Source: Cohnella candidum
GTDB taxonomy: Bacteria; Bacillota; Bacilli; Paenibacillales; Paenibacillaceae
DNA length: 64,000 bases
Assembly (NCBI RefSeq): GCF_003713065.1
Contig: NZ_CP033433.1
Location: forward strand, 496,001-560,000
Direction: 5' to 3'
Shown: positions 45,318 to 54,378 of the stretch, in pieces
Layout of the letters: every line of letters begins with the position of its first letter
Numbering within the stretch: the first letter of the stretch is position 1
Notes under the pieces: model-generated
What the model was told of the DNA's origin: nothing
Databases searched by the model: none
Seen by the model: the letters and a program-made list of their open reading frames with translations, nothing else
Made by a program: the position numbers and the translations under genes

Positions 45318-46844
45318 ATGAGCAAGTGGAAGAAATTAGCGGGTGTCGCCCTGGCGGCGACCATGGTGTTGGTAACGGCCTGCGGAAATAGTAATAAGAG
45401 CGAATCTTCGCCATCTTCCAGCTCCGCCGCGCCGAGCTCGTCCGCTGCGCAGACGGATGCCGGGGAAACGTACGAAGTGGTCATGGGATATCCGTTGCTG
45501 GGCCCGGTGCCGAAGGATCAGGCCGAAGTAGAAGCCGCCATCAGCAAGATTACCAAAGAGAAGATCAACGCGACCGTGAAGCTGCTCGCCATTCCTTTCG
45601 CCCAGTGGTCTCAGCAGGCGAACTTGATGCTTACCGGCAATGAGAAATTGGATCTCATGCTCACGGATTTCGCGACCTACGGCTCGATGGTTTCCACCAA
45701 GCGTTTTGCCGCATTGGACGACCTGATCGCCCAGAACGGCAAGGGAATTCAGGAAGCGCTCGGAGACAAGCTGAATGCGGCCAAGATCGACGGCAAAATT
45801 TACGCCGTGCCGGTCAACCAGCTTCCTGAAGGCGGTTCGGCCCTCTTCCTGCGCAAAGATTTGCTGGATCAAGCGGGCGTTGACGTAAGTACGGTAAAAT
45901 CCGTGGACGACCTGGATAACGTATTTAAAGCCCTGAAAGAGAAAAATCCGCAGATGACGGTTTTGGCTCCCAACGTACAAGGGGCGATGCCGCTCACCAC
46001 GATTTTCGATTCGCTGGGTCAATATGATTCTTTGCTCGACGGATTGGGCGTACTCAATGTCAATGACGCCGGCATGAAGGTCGTGGACCTGTACGAGACG
46101 CCGGAATATGCCGCCGCCATGAAGAAGCTGAGAAGCTGGTATCAAGCGGGTTACCTTCCGAAAGGCGCGTCTACCATCAAGATTTCGAATACGGATCAGG
46201 TGAAATCGGGCAAGGCGATCTCGTTCGTCGACTCGGATAAACCGGCATCGGAGAAAAAGGAGGCGGCAATCGTCGGATTTGACGTGGCGAAGGTACCCAT
46301 GCAAAAGCCGCTCCTGACGACCCAAGGCGTTCTTGGTCTCGATTGGGCGATTCCCGCCAACAACTCGAGGAACCCGGCTAAAGCCATGGAATTCCTGAAT
46401 TTGATGTATACCGACAAAGATATTATCAATCTCATCAACTTCGGCATCGAAGGCAAGCATTACACCAAGAAGAGCGATAACGTTATCTCCATTACCGGAG
46501 ACGGTTACGGCATGCACCAGACCTTCATGTTCGGCAATGTACACCTCACGTACCTGACGGACACGGAAGATCCGAAATCCCGGGAAGACGGCAAAGCCTT
46601 CGAACAAACCATCGTCAACTCGAAAGCGGTCGGATTCGCCCCGAACCTCGACGCGGTCAAAACGGAGGTGGCCGCGGTCAAGAACGTCACCGCCCAATAC
46701 GTGCCGGCTCTGGAAACGGGCAGCGTGGATCCGGATAAAGTGCTCCCGCAGCTGATCTCGAAGTTGAAGGCGGCGGGCATCGACAAAATCATTGCCGAGA
46801 AACAGAAGCAGCTTGATGCTTGGCTCGCCTCAAACGGCAAGTAA
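45318..46844 (+). CDS. Extracellular solute-binding lipoprotein, DUF3502-type (module 3, copy B)
   Basis: This 508-residue lipoprotein has lipobox VTAC (Cys22), then a Ser-rich linker to about residue 50. It is the paralogue of the preceding gene product, with highest similarity in the C-terminal half. It is expressed from its own promoter with the GTCGAA operator and followed by a terminator-like hairpin, then the permease promoter. It is the more likely transport partner of 47036/47969. The ribosome site (GGGGG at about 45306) is weaker than usual here. Confidence 0.91.
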   Translation: MSKWKKLAGVALAATMVLVTACGNSNKSESSPSSSSAAPSSSAAQTDAGETYEVVMGYPLLGPVPKDQAEVEAAISKITKEKINATVKLLAIPFAQWSQQANLMLTGNEKLDLMLTDFATYGSMVSTKRFAALDDLIAQNGKGIQEALGDKLNAAKIDGKIYAVPVNQLPEGGSALFLRKDLLDQAGVDVSTVKSVDDLDNVFKALKEKNPQMTVLAPNVQGAMPLTTIFDSLGQYDSLLDGLGVLNVNDAGMKVVDLYETPEYAAAMKKLRSWYQAGYLPKGASTIKISNTDQVKSGKAISFVDSDKPASEKKEAAIVGFDVAKVPMQKPLLTTQGVLGLDWAIPANNSRNPAKAMEFLNLMYTDKDIINLINFGIEGKHYTKKSDNVISITGDGYGMHQTFMFGNVHLTYLTDTEDPKSREDGKAFEQTIVNSKAVGFAPNLDAVKTEVAAVKNVTAQYVPALETGSVDPDKVLPQLISKLKAAGIDKIIAEKQKQLDAWLASNGK

Positions 46845-46863
46845 TAAGCATTCGATGTAGAGG

Positions 46864-46896
46864 CGATCGCTCTCCGGACCAGGGGAGCGATCGTTT
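46864..46896 (+). terminator. Terminator after binding protein B
   Basis: CGATCGCTC (46864-46872) pairs with GAGCGATCG (46885-46893), followed by TTTT. An operator and a promoter for the permeases follow directly. Confidence 0.8.
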
Positions 46897-46915
46897 TGCA
46901 TTTAATCCGAAGCGG

Positions 46916-46981
46916 AAGTCGAAATTGTGTTGTTACGAGGTCGAGCGCGCGGTAGTGGGGGGGAGCCGGCCTCTTTACAAT
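46916..46981 (+). promoter_or_regulatory. Module 3 operator copy 3 and -10, upstream of the permeases
   Basis: AAGTCGAAA (46916) is followed by GGTCGAG (46939-46945). TACAAT is at 46976, 36 bases past the start of the second half-site. Unlike modules 1 and 2, the permease pair here has its own activator-type promoter. Confidence 0.55.
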
Positions 46982-47035
46982 GAAAGTAGATCAAGCGGAC
47001 ATTCCAGACCAGCACAACGTGGAAGGGGACTCTTT

Positions 47036-47953
47036 ATGAAGAAGACGCTCAGCAGAAATAAGGCATACCTGCCGATCCTGGTCATGATGCTGCCGGGCAT
47101 GGTTTATTTGCTCATCAACAACTACTTGCCTATGGCGGGACTCGTGATCGCCTTTAAAAATATCGACTATTCCAAAGGGATCTGGGCAAGCGATTGGAAC
47201 GGGTTCACCAACTTCAAATTCCTGTTCCAGACGAACGACGCGTATGTCATCACCCGAAACACGCTGCTGTATAACGGCGCCTTTATCGTCATCGGTCTCA
47301 TCTGCGCGGTTGGGGTCGCGATTCTATTGAACGAAGTCAGAAACCGTTTCATGTCCCGATTGTATCAGACCGTCATGCTGCTTCCTTTTCTGATCTCGAT
47401 GGTCATCGTCAGCTACCTCGTATTCGGTTTTCTGGGCGAAGATCAAGGATACCTCAACCATACGTTGCTGCCGAAGCTCGGATTGGAACCGATCTCCTGG
47501 TACATGGAACCGAAGTACTGGCCGTATATCCTCGTTCTTGTGAACCTGTGGAAATCGATCGGCTTTAACTGCGTGATCTATCTGGCTTCCATCATCGGGA
47601 TCGATCAAGAATATTACGAAGCGGCCACCCTGGACGGGGCGAGCAGGTGGCAGCAGATCCGCAAGATTACCCTCCCGCTGATCTCGCCCGTGATCATCAC
47701 GTTGACGCTGCTGGCGATCGGCAGAATCTTCTATTCCGATTTCGGATTGTTCTATCAAGTGCCCATGAATTCCGGCATGCTGTACGACACGACCAACGTC
47801 ATTGACACTTATGTGTTCCGGGGCTTGCTGCAGAATAACGATATCGGCATGTCCTCGGCGGCCGGATTCTATCAATCGGTGGTCGGGTTCGTCCTCGTTA
47901 TCTTGACCAACTACGCGGTCCGCAAGTTCAGCAAAGACAACGCACTATTCTAA
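47036..47953 (+). CDS. Sugar ABC transporter permease, LplB type (module 3)
   Basis: This 305-residue membrane protein has six helices and an EAA loop at YYEAATLDGASRWQQIRKIT. ATG 47036 has GGAAGGGGA upstream; the frame's extension to 46820 runs through the terminator and operator and is rejected. It pairs with 47969 to form the module 3 importer. Confidence 0.93.
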   Translation: MKKTLSRNKAYLPILVMMLPGMVYLLINNYLPMAGLVIAFKNIDYSKGIWASDWNGFTNFKFLFQTNDAYVITRNTLLYNGAFIVIGLICAVGVAILLNEVRNRFMSRLYQTVMLLPFLISMVIVSYLVFGFLGEDQGYLNHTLLPKLGLEPISWYMEPKYWPYILVLVNLWKSIGFNCVIYLASIIGIDQEYYEAATLDGASRWQQIRKITLPLISPVIITLTLLAIGRIFYSDFGLFYQVPMNSGMLYDTTNVIDTYVFRGLLQNNDIGMSSAAGFYQSVVGFVLVILTNYAVRKFSKDNALF

Positions 47954-47968
47954 GGCGAGGTGAGAAGC

Positions 47969-48859
47969 GTGAATCAAGACAAAGGCATATGGCAGTGGGT
48001 CTCCCACATCATCTTGGCGGTTTTCTGCATCCTGTGCATCATCCCTTTCGTGCTTCTGGTCTCGGCTTCCTTGAGTTCCGAGGACAGCATTCTGCAGAAC
48101 GGTTACGCCTTTCTTCCGAAGGTGTTCAGTCTTGACGCCTACGAGTATCTGACGGGAAACATGTCCGTCATCGGCAGGGCATACGGCATCACGGTAATCG
48201 TAACCGCAATCGGAACCGCCGTGAGTCTGCTGATGACCGCCATGCTGGGGTACGGCCTATCCCGCAAGGAAATACCGGGTTACAAGTTGTATACCTTCCT
48301 CGTTTTCTTCACGCTGTTGTTCAATGGGGGGTTGGTGCCGACCTATCTGGTCTACACGCAAATGTTCGACGTGAAGAACACGCTTTGGGCCTTGCTCATT
48401 CCGGGCCTGCTCATGAACGGATTCAACGTTCTGCTTGCCCGTTCTTTCTTCATCAATACGATCCCGGGGCCCGTTCTTGAATCGGCCAAGATCGACGGAG
48501 CAGGGGAATACCGCATTTTCTTCCAGATGGTGCTTCCGCTGTCCTTGCCCATCATGGCCACCATCGGTTTGTTTACCGGCATCATGTACTGGAACGATTG
48601 GAACAACGGGTTGATTTACATTACGGATCAGAAGCTGTACAGCATTCAAATTTTGCTCAACCAGATTATGCAGAATATCGAGGCGCTGAAAACTGCCAGC
48701 TCCGCCTATGGTGATGCCTCCGCCAACGCCGCGGAGCTGCCCGGCGAAACCGCGCGCATGGCAATTGCCGTCATCGGGGTGCTGCCGATCATGATCGCGT
48801 ATCCGTTCTTCCAGCGCTTCTTCGTGAAAGGCATCGCCGGAGGAGCCGTTAAGGGCTGA
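47969..48859 (+). CDS. Sugar ABC transporter permease, LplC/YtcP type (module 3)
   Basis: This 296-residue membrane protein shows FNGGLVPTYLVYTQ and an EAA loop near VLESAKIDGAGEYRIFFQMV. GTG 47969 is chosen because AGGTG is six bases upstream; GTG 47960 is a possible alternative giving 299 residues. The C-terminus QRFFVKGIAGGAVKG is normal. The GH78 gene starts 46 bases later. Confidence 0.92.
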   Translation: MNQDKGIWQWVSHIILAVFCILCIIPFVLLVSASLSSEDSILQNGYAFLPKVFSLDAYEYLTGNMSVIGRAYGITVIVTAIGTAVSLLMTAMLGYGLSRKEIPGYKLYTFLVFFTLLFNGGLVPTYLVYTQMFDVKNTLWALLIPGLLMNGFNVLLARSFFINTIPGPVLESAKIDGAGEYRIFFQMVLPLSLPIMATIGLFTGIMYWNDWNNGLIYITDQKLYSIQILLNQIMQNIEALKTASSAYGDASANAAELPGETARMAIAVIGVLPIMIAYPFFQRFFVKGIAGGAVKG

Positions 48860-48905
48860 GTCCAACATTGTCGTGCCCAGTGTTTAGAAAAAGGAGAGTT
48901 GCAGC

Positions 48906-51749
48906 TTGAAGATCACCCGAATGAAAACGAACCGCATCGTGAATCCGCTGGGCTTCGAATTAGGAAAACCGCGCCTGTCCTATGTCGTCAGCGAGACGGA
49001 AGCAGCCAAACAAATCGCCGCGCGAATCGAAGTGTCGCTGGACGAAAGTTTCACCCAAGTCATGTACGATACCGGCCGAAGCGCTGAAATCAGCAGTCTC
49101 GCGTTTGAACTGCCGATTGCGTTAGTGCCAAGAACCCGATATTACTGGCGCGTGACGGTTTGGGCGGACAACGGAGACGAGGCGACGAGCGAGCCCGCTT
49201 GGTTCGAAACCGCGAAGCTCGAGGAGAAGTGGGCAGCGGAGTGGATTTCGCCGAAACTGGATAAGGAAATCCATCCCGTGTTAGGAACGGCATTCTCGAT
49301 CGCCAAGGAAGTCAAGAGCGCGCGGGCTTACGTATGCGGTTTGGGATTGTACGAAATGGAGTTGAACGGCGAGAAAGTCGGTGAAGAGTATCTGACTCCG
49401 CATTTCAACGCCTATGACAAATGGCTGCAATATCAAACCTACGACATTACGGACAGGATTCTACCGGGCGTTAACAACGTTGAAGTCATGCTCGGGAACG
49501 GTCTTTACAAAGGCCGTTTCGGATTCGAAGGCGGCAGGCATGAGGTTTATGGAGACCGATTCGCCTTGCTGTGCGAGATCGTCATCACGCATCCGGACGG
49601 GACGTCGACCGTCGTGGGTTCCGATCAGACTTGGCAGGCGAGGAAAAGCCGCGTGATGGCGAGCGGTCTCTATGACGGAGAAATCTACGATGCGGCGTTC
49701 CAAGACGATGCCCGATTCGGCGTAGAGAAGATTGAAATCGGGTATGACCGGCTGCAGGCTAGACGAAGCCTGCCGGTCGTCATCCGCGAGCGCCTGAAAC
49801 CGGTCGAGATTCTGACCACTCCGGCAGGAGAAACCGTGCTGGATATGGGCCAGAACATGGTCGGCTGGATTCGGTTCCGCAACCGTGCGCCCAAGGGAGC
49901 GGAAATCGTCTTGCAGTACGGCGAGCTCCTTCAGGAAGGAAACTTCTACCGGGAAAATCTTCGAACGGCCAAAGCGGAATTCCGGTATGTTTCCGATGGC
50001 GAAGGCGCCTGGGTTAGACCGCATTTCACGTTTTACGGATTCCGTTACGTGAAGGTCACGGGTTGGCCGGGTGAATTGCATCCGGACGACTTTATCGGAT
50101 GCGTGCTTCACTCCGACATGGAGCAAATCGGCAGCATCGAGACAAGTAATCCGTTGGTGAACCGTTTGTTTCTGAACGCTCTTTGGGGACAGAAGGGCAA
50201 CTTCCTGGACGTTCCGACGGATTGCCCGCAGCGGGATGAGCGGATGGGCTGGACCGGCGATGCGCAGGTGTTCGCCGGTACCGCTAGTTTCAATATGGAT
50301 ACGCACGCATTTTTCGCGAAATACGGTTATGACCTCTGGAAAGAGCAAGCGGCGAGAGACGGCATGGTTCCCATGGTGATACCGGTGGCTACCGTGGACG
50401 GCGGCGGTTCCAGCGCATGGGGCGACGCCGCAACGGTCATACCGTGGACGGCCTACCTTCACTCCGGGGATTCGGCCATTCTCGAACAACAATTCGACAG
50501 CATGAAGGCGTGGGTCGATTATATCAAGCGAATCGACGACTCGTCCGGGAGCAGGCGGCTGTGGGCGGCAGGCTTCCATTTCGGGGACTGGCTGGCCTTG
50601 GACGGAGACGATCCGGCGTCGCCGCTTGGGGGGACGGAGACCGCGTTTATTTCATCCGCCTACTACTGTTACTCTTCTATGCTGGTCGCCAAGGCCGCGA
50701 AAGTGCTTGGAAAGCGCGAAGAAGCCGAATTCTATGAAAACCTGTCCAATGAAGTGAAAACCGCCATCCGAGCCGAATATTTCACGCCGACCGGACGCTT
50801 GGCCCTGAATACCCAAACTGCGCATGTCGTGGCCCTCTTTATGGATTTGGCGTCGGAGAAGGATCGCGGGCGCGTTGCGGACGATCTTCGCGCCAGGTTG
50901 AAGAAGGATCGAAATCATCTCAAAACCGGGTTCGTGGGAACGCCTTATCTGTGCAGGGCGCTTTCCGAAACCGGAAATTCGGATCTGGCTTACACGCTGC
51001 TGCTGAACAAGGATTATCCCAGCTGGCTGTATGCGGTGACGTTGGGCGCGACGACGATCTGGGAGCGTTGGAACTCGGTGTTGCCGGACGGGAAAATCAG
51101 CGGAACGGACATGAACTCGCTGAACCATTATGCTTACGGATCCATCGTGGAATGGATGTACCGTTATGTCGCCGGGATTAACCCGGCGGAAGACAAACCC
51201 GGCTTCAAGCACGTCCGCTTGACGCCTCAGCCGGACTTCCGGTTGAAGTTCGCCAAGGCGTCTGTCGACTCGGCTTCGGGCCGGTACGAGAGCGGTTGGG
51301 ATTTAAACGAAGAGGGCGGCTTACGATTCCGCTTCGTCGTTCCGTTTGACGCGACCGCCACCGTAGAACTGCCGGATGCCAAGCGGGAAAACGTGCTGGT
51401 GAACGGCCGTCCGCTGCAAGACGCCGCGATCTCCTCCGTGCAGAACGATAAGTTCGTACAAGCGGAACTGACCAGCGGAATCTGGGAGTTTGCGTACCCG
51501 CCTGAAATCGAATATATCAAGCGTTGCAGCACGCATATGCCGATTCAGGATTTCATGCAAAATGAAGAAGCGAAAAAAGCGTTGTTCGACGCCTTGCCGC
51601 ATCTTGAGGAACAGTTGCAGGGGATGGTTCGGAACTGGGGCTCCAGCTCTTTAAGGGAAGTCAGCCACCTGCCGTTTTTGAAGATTTCGGTGGAGGCTTT
51701 GGATGAATTGGATCAACGTCTCAAGCCAATCAAGGCGGTCGTGGATTAA
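48906..51749 (+). CDS. Alpha-L-rhamnosidase, GH78, with C-terminal helical module (module 3)
   Basis: This 947-residue cytoplasmic GH78 enzyme is colinear with the one at 20365. It has an Ig-like N-terminus, Bac_rhamnosid_N (VCGLGLYEMELNGEKVGEEY), a concanavalin-like domain and a barrel with DCPQRDERMGWTGD. It starts at TTG 48906 with AAGGAG at 48891-48896; ATG 48921 is an alternative. The last ~72 residues (51531-51746) form the same helical module as in 20365 and 58570. It is the final gene behind the module 3 permeases, and the GH1 genes follow on the same strand without a clear terminator. Confidence 0.92.
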   Translation: MKITRMKTNRIVNPLGFELGKPRLSYVVSETEAAKQIAARIEVSLDESFTQVMYDTGRSAEISSLAFELPIALVPRTRYYWRVTVWADNGDEATSEPAWFETAKLEEKWAAEWISPKLDKEIHPVLGTAFSIAKEVKSARAYVCGLGLYEMELNGEKVGEEYLTPHFNAYDKWLQYQTYDITDRILPGVNNVEVMLGNGLYKGRFGFEGGRHEVYGDRFALLCEIVITHPDGTSTVVGSDQTWQARKSRVMASGLYDGEIYDAAFQDDARFGVEKIEIGYDRLQARRSLPVVIRERLKPVEILTTPAGETVLDMGQNMVGWIRFRNRAPKGAEIVLQYGELLQEGNFYRENLRTAKAEFRYVSDGEGAWVRPHFTFYGFRYVKVTGWPGELHPDDFIGCVLHSDMEQIGSIETSNPLVNRLFLNALWGQKGNFLDVPTDCPQRDERMGWTGDAQVFAGTASFNMDTHAFFAKYGYDLWKEQAARDGMVPMVIPVATVDGGGSSAWGDAATVIPWTAYLHSGDSAILEQQFDSMKAWVDYIKRIDDSSGSRRLWAAGFHFGDWLALDGDDPASPLGGTETAFISSAYYCYSSMLVAKAAKVLGKREEAEFYENLSNEVKTAIRAEYFTPTGRLALNTQTAHVVALFMDLASEKDRGRVADDLRARLKKDRNHLKTGFVGTPYLCRALSETGNSDLAYTLLLNKDYPSWLYAVTLGATTIWERWNSVLPDGKISGTDMNSLNHYAYGSIVEWMYRYVAGINPAEDKPGFKHVRLTPQPDFRLKFAKASVDSASGRYESGWDLNEEGGLRFRFVVPFDATATVELPDAKRENVLVNGRPLQDAAISSVQNDKFVQAELTSGIWEFAYPPEIEYIKRCSTHMPIQDFMQNEEAKKALFDALPHLEEQLQGMVRNWGSSSLREVSHLPFLKISVEALDELDQRLKPIKAVVD

Positions 51750-51774
51750 CAAATAGGCGAGGGGAGATTTGGAC

Positions 51775-53037
51775 ATGGGTGTTGCATTTCCGAAAGACTT
51801 TCTCTGGGGTTCGGCAACGGCCGCGTATCAAGTAGAGGGCAATAACACGAACAGTGATTTTTGGGCGGAGGAGCAGGCGGAAGGATCTCCCTATGCCGAC
51901 AAGTCCGGCGACGCTATCGACCATTACCGGTTGTATCGGGAAGATATCGCGTTAATGGCAAGCTTGGGGCTCAAAGCTTACCGGTTTTCCATTGAGTGGG
52001 CGCGCGTAGAGCCCGCACCGGGTCAGTTCTCGAAGTCGGATATCGAACATTACCGGGATGTGCTGCTGGCCTGCCGCGAGCACGGTTTGGTACCGTTCGT
52101 GACGCTGCATCATTTCTCGTCCCCGCAATGGCTGATGAGATTCGGCGGGTGGGCGAGCCCGCAAGTTCCGGAATTATTCTCACGTTACTGCGAATTCGTT
52201 TTTCAGGAACTGGGGGAGCACATCCCTTACGCACTCACATTCAATGAGGTCAATTTGCCCACCATGCTGCGCGCGATCTTCACGAAGATCGGCATCGTGC
52301 CGCCGGTCGGCATCGACGCCGCATCCTGGTCCGCTCCTAAGTGGAGGGAGTCTGCCGCCGCATTGTGCGGAACGACTCCGGATAAGTATGTCACGTTCCA
52401 TATGATCTCGGACGAGACGAAGATCGGGTTGCTGAAAGAAGCGCACCGGAAAGCCAGGGAAACGATCAAACGGATTTCTCCGGACACCCAAGTCGGCTTT
52501 TCGATGGCCTTGTCCGACATTCAGGCGGCATCGGGCGGAGAAGCGCAAGCTGAAGCCAGGTGGCAGCTCGTATTCGGCCAATTCGCGGACATGGCGGAAG
52601 GCGACGATTTCTTCGGCCTTCAGAATTACACGCGGGAAGTGTACGGTCCAGAGGGCCCAATCCCTCCAGCCGAAGGTGCGGAGCTGACGCAGATGAAGTA
52701 CGAATATTACCCGGAAGCGCTGGGGAATGTGGCCCGTAAAGTCGCCAAGACGCTCTCTCTCCCTATCTTCGTGACCGAACATGGCGTTGGGACGGATGAC
52801 GATAGCAAGCGCGTCGCGTTTATCCGCCGAGGTTTGCAGGGTCTTCAGTCTGCCATCGAAGAAGGGATCGACGTAAGAGGGTACTTACATTGGTCGACCT
52901 TCGACAATTTCGAATGGAACTCCGGCTACGGCATGACGTTCGGTTTAATCGCCGTGGACAGAACGACTCAAGAGCGAAAAGTGAAAGAGAGCGCGCGGTA
53001 TTTGGGGCGCATTGCGCAAAGCAATACGATGAACTAG
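51775..53037 (+). CDS. GH1 family glycosidase with atypical active-site motifs, copy A
   Basis: This 420-residue protein without a signal peptide opens with FLWGSATAAYQVEG and has the GH1 barrel throughout. The acid/base motif reads TFNEVN (Glu158) where nearly all GH1 enzymes have TFNEP. The nucleophile motif reads VTEHG (Glu335) instead of TENG. Both catalytic acids are kept, so activity is likely but on an unusual substrate. It is somewhat shorter than typical 440-480-residue members. ATG 51775 has GAGGGGAG upstream; TTG 51769 is too close to it. It is a tandem paralogue of the next gene. Confidence 0.88.
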   Translation: MGVAFPKDFLWGSATAAYQVEGNNTNSDFWAEEQAEGSPYADKSGDAIDHYRLYREDIALMASLGLKAYRFSIEWARVEPAPGQFSKSDIEHYRDVLLACREHGLVPFVTLHHFSSPQWLMRFGGWASPQVPELFSRYCEFVFQELGEHIPYALTFNEVNLPTMLRAIFTKIGIVPPVGIDAASWSAPKWRESAAALCGTTPDKYVTFHMISDETKIGLLKEAHRKARETIKRISPDTQVGFSMALSDIQAASGGEAQAEARWQLVFGQFADMAEGDDFFGLQNYTREVYGPEGPIPPAEGAELTQMKYEYYPEALGNVARKVAKTLSLPIFVTEHGVGTDDDSKRVAFIRRGLQGLQSAIEEGIDVRGYLHWSTFDNFEWNSGYGMTFGLIAVDRTTQERKVKESARYLGRIAQSNTMN

Positions 53038-53039
53038 AA

Positions 53040-53077
53040 GAAAACGGGGTTGCAAATCACTTTGCAATCCCGTTTTC
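53040..53077 (+). terminator. Long stem-loop between the two GH1 genes
   Basis: A 17-base stem (53040-53056 with 53061-53077) has one G-T mismatch and a four-base loop, with A-runs and T-runs at its foot. It begins just after the stop of copy A and ends a few bases before the ribosome site of copy B. It may limit readthrough or stabilise the upstream message. Confidence 0.8.
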
Positions 53078-53093
53078 GTAAGGAGAGATAAAT

Positions 53094-54365
53094 TTGACCG
53101 CTTCCGTTTTTCCCGATTCTTTTCTATGGGGGACTGCGACCTCCGCCCATCAAGTAGAAGGGAACAATCTGAACTCCGATGTCTGGGCAGAAGAATATGC
53201 GGAAGGTTCGCCTTATCGCGACCGTTCCGGCGATGCCGTCGACCATTATCATCTTTACAGGGAAGATATCCGGCTGCTGGCGTCGCTCGGGTTGAACAGC
53301 TATCGATTCTCCATAGAATGGGCACGCATCGAACCGGAGCCGGGGGCTTACTCGAAAGCCGAGCTGGCGCACTACCGGGATATGATCCGGGCCTGCAAGG
53401 AAAACGGCATCACGCCGGTCGTCACCCTGATGCACTTTACCTCCCCGCGCTGGCTGATGCAGCTTGGCGGATGGAAGAATCCCGAGACGGCAGACCGTTT
53501 CGCCCGATACTGCGAATTCGTCTTCCAGGAAATCGGCGAGGACATTCCCTATGCGCTTACCCTGAATGAGGCCAATCTGCCCGTACTGCTAAAGGAACTC
53601 TTCATCAACTTGAATTTCATGCCGCCTGTCGGGATCGACGCGAAATCTTGGACGGCACCCGGCTGGAGGGAATCTGCGGCACGGCGCTGCGGCACGACGA
53701 TCGATCGGTATTTTACGTTCCACATGGCATCGGACGAAGCTTCCCTTGGCATCGTGTTGGACGCGCATCGGAAAGCGAGAGCCGCGATCAAGAAAGCTTC
53801 GCCTTCTACCCGGGTGGGCTTGTCTCTCGCGCTTCCGGATGTACAATGCATGCCCGGAGGCGAAGAGCATGCCGCCCGCAAATGGCACGATTATTTCGGC
53901 CAGTTTCTGCCTGCGATCCAAGGCGACGATTTTCTCGGCGTTCAGAATTACGCCCGGGAAGTGTACGGACCGAATGGCTTGATCTCCATGGCCGAAACGG
54001 CGGAGGAGACGACGGCGATGGGGACGGAGTTCCATCCCGAGGCGCTTGCGGGGGCCGTGCGCAGAGCCGCGCAAAGTCTTGCCATCCCGATCATGGTCAC
54101 CGAGCACGGTATCGCCACCGAGGATGACGATCAGCGCGTGCGATTCATACGAAGAGGGCTCAAAGGATTGCAGGTCTGCATTGCCGAGGGCATCGAAGTG
54201 TTGGGTTATCTGCATTGGTCCGCTTTCGACAACTTCGAGTGGACGTTCGGTTACGCGCCCCGTTTCGGTTTGATCACGGTAAATCGCGATACGCAAGAGC
54301 GAACCGTTAAAGAAAGCGCCAAGCTGCTAGGGAATATCGCGCAGGAAAATGGCGTCATTGGATAG
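53094..54365 (+). CDS. GH1 family glycosidase with atypical active-site motifs, copy B
   Basis: This 423-residue paralogue of the preceding gene product starts with FLWGTATSAHQVEG. It has TLNEAN (Glu159) for TFNEP and VTEHG (Glu337) for TENG; in both copies the residue after Asn-Glu is not Pro. It starts at TTG 53094 with AAGGAGAG eight bases upstream. The two copies diverge most around residues 250-310. It is closely followed by a GH43 gene with GAGGAGGTG inside the overlap region. The natural glycoside is unknown. Confidence 0.88.
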   Translation: MTASVFPDSFLWGTATSAHQVEGNNLNSDVWAEEYAEGSPYRDRSGDAVDHYHLYREDIRLLASLGLNSYRFSIEWARIEPEPGAYSKAELAHYRDMIRACKENGITPVVTLMHFTSPRWLMQLGGWKNPETADRFARYCEFVFQEIGEDIPYALTLNEANLPVLLKELFINLNFMPPVGIDAKSWTAPGWRESAARRCGTTIDRYFTFHMASDEASLGIVLDAHRKARAAIKKASPSTRVGLSLALPDVQCMPGGEEHAARKWHDYFGQFLPAIQGDDFLGVQNYAREVYGPNGLISMAETAEETTAMGTEFHPEALAGAVRRAAQSLAIPIMVTEHGIATEDDDQRVRFIRRGLKGLQVCIAEGIEVLGYLHWSAFDNFEWTFGYAPRFGLITVNRDTQERTVKESAKLLGNIAQENGVIG

Positions 54366-54378
54366 AGGAGGTGCGCTC

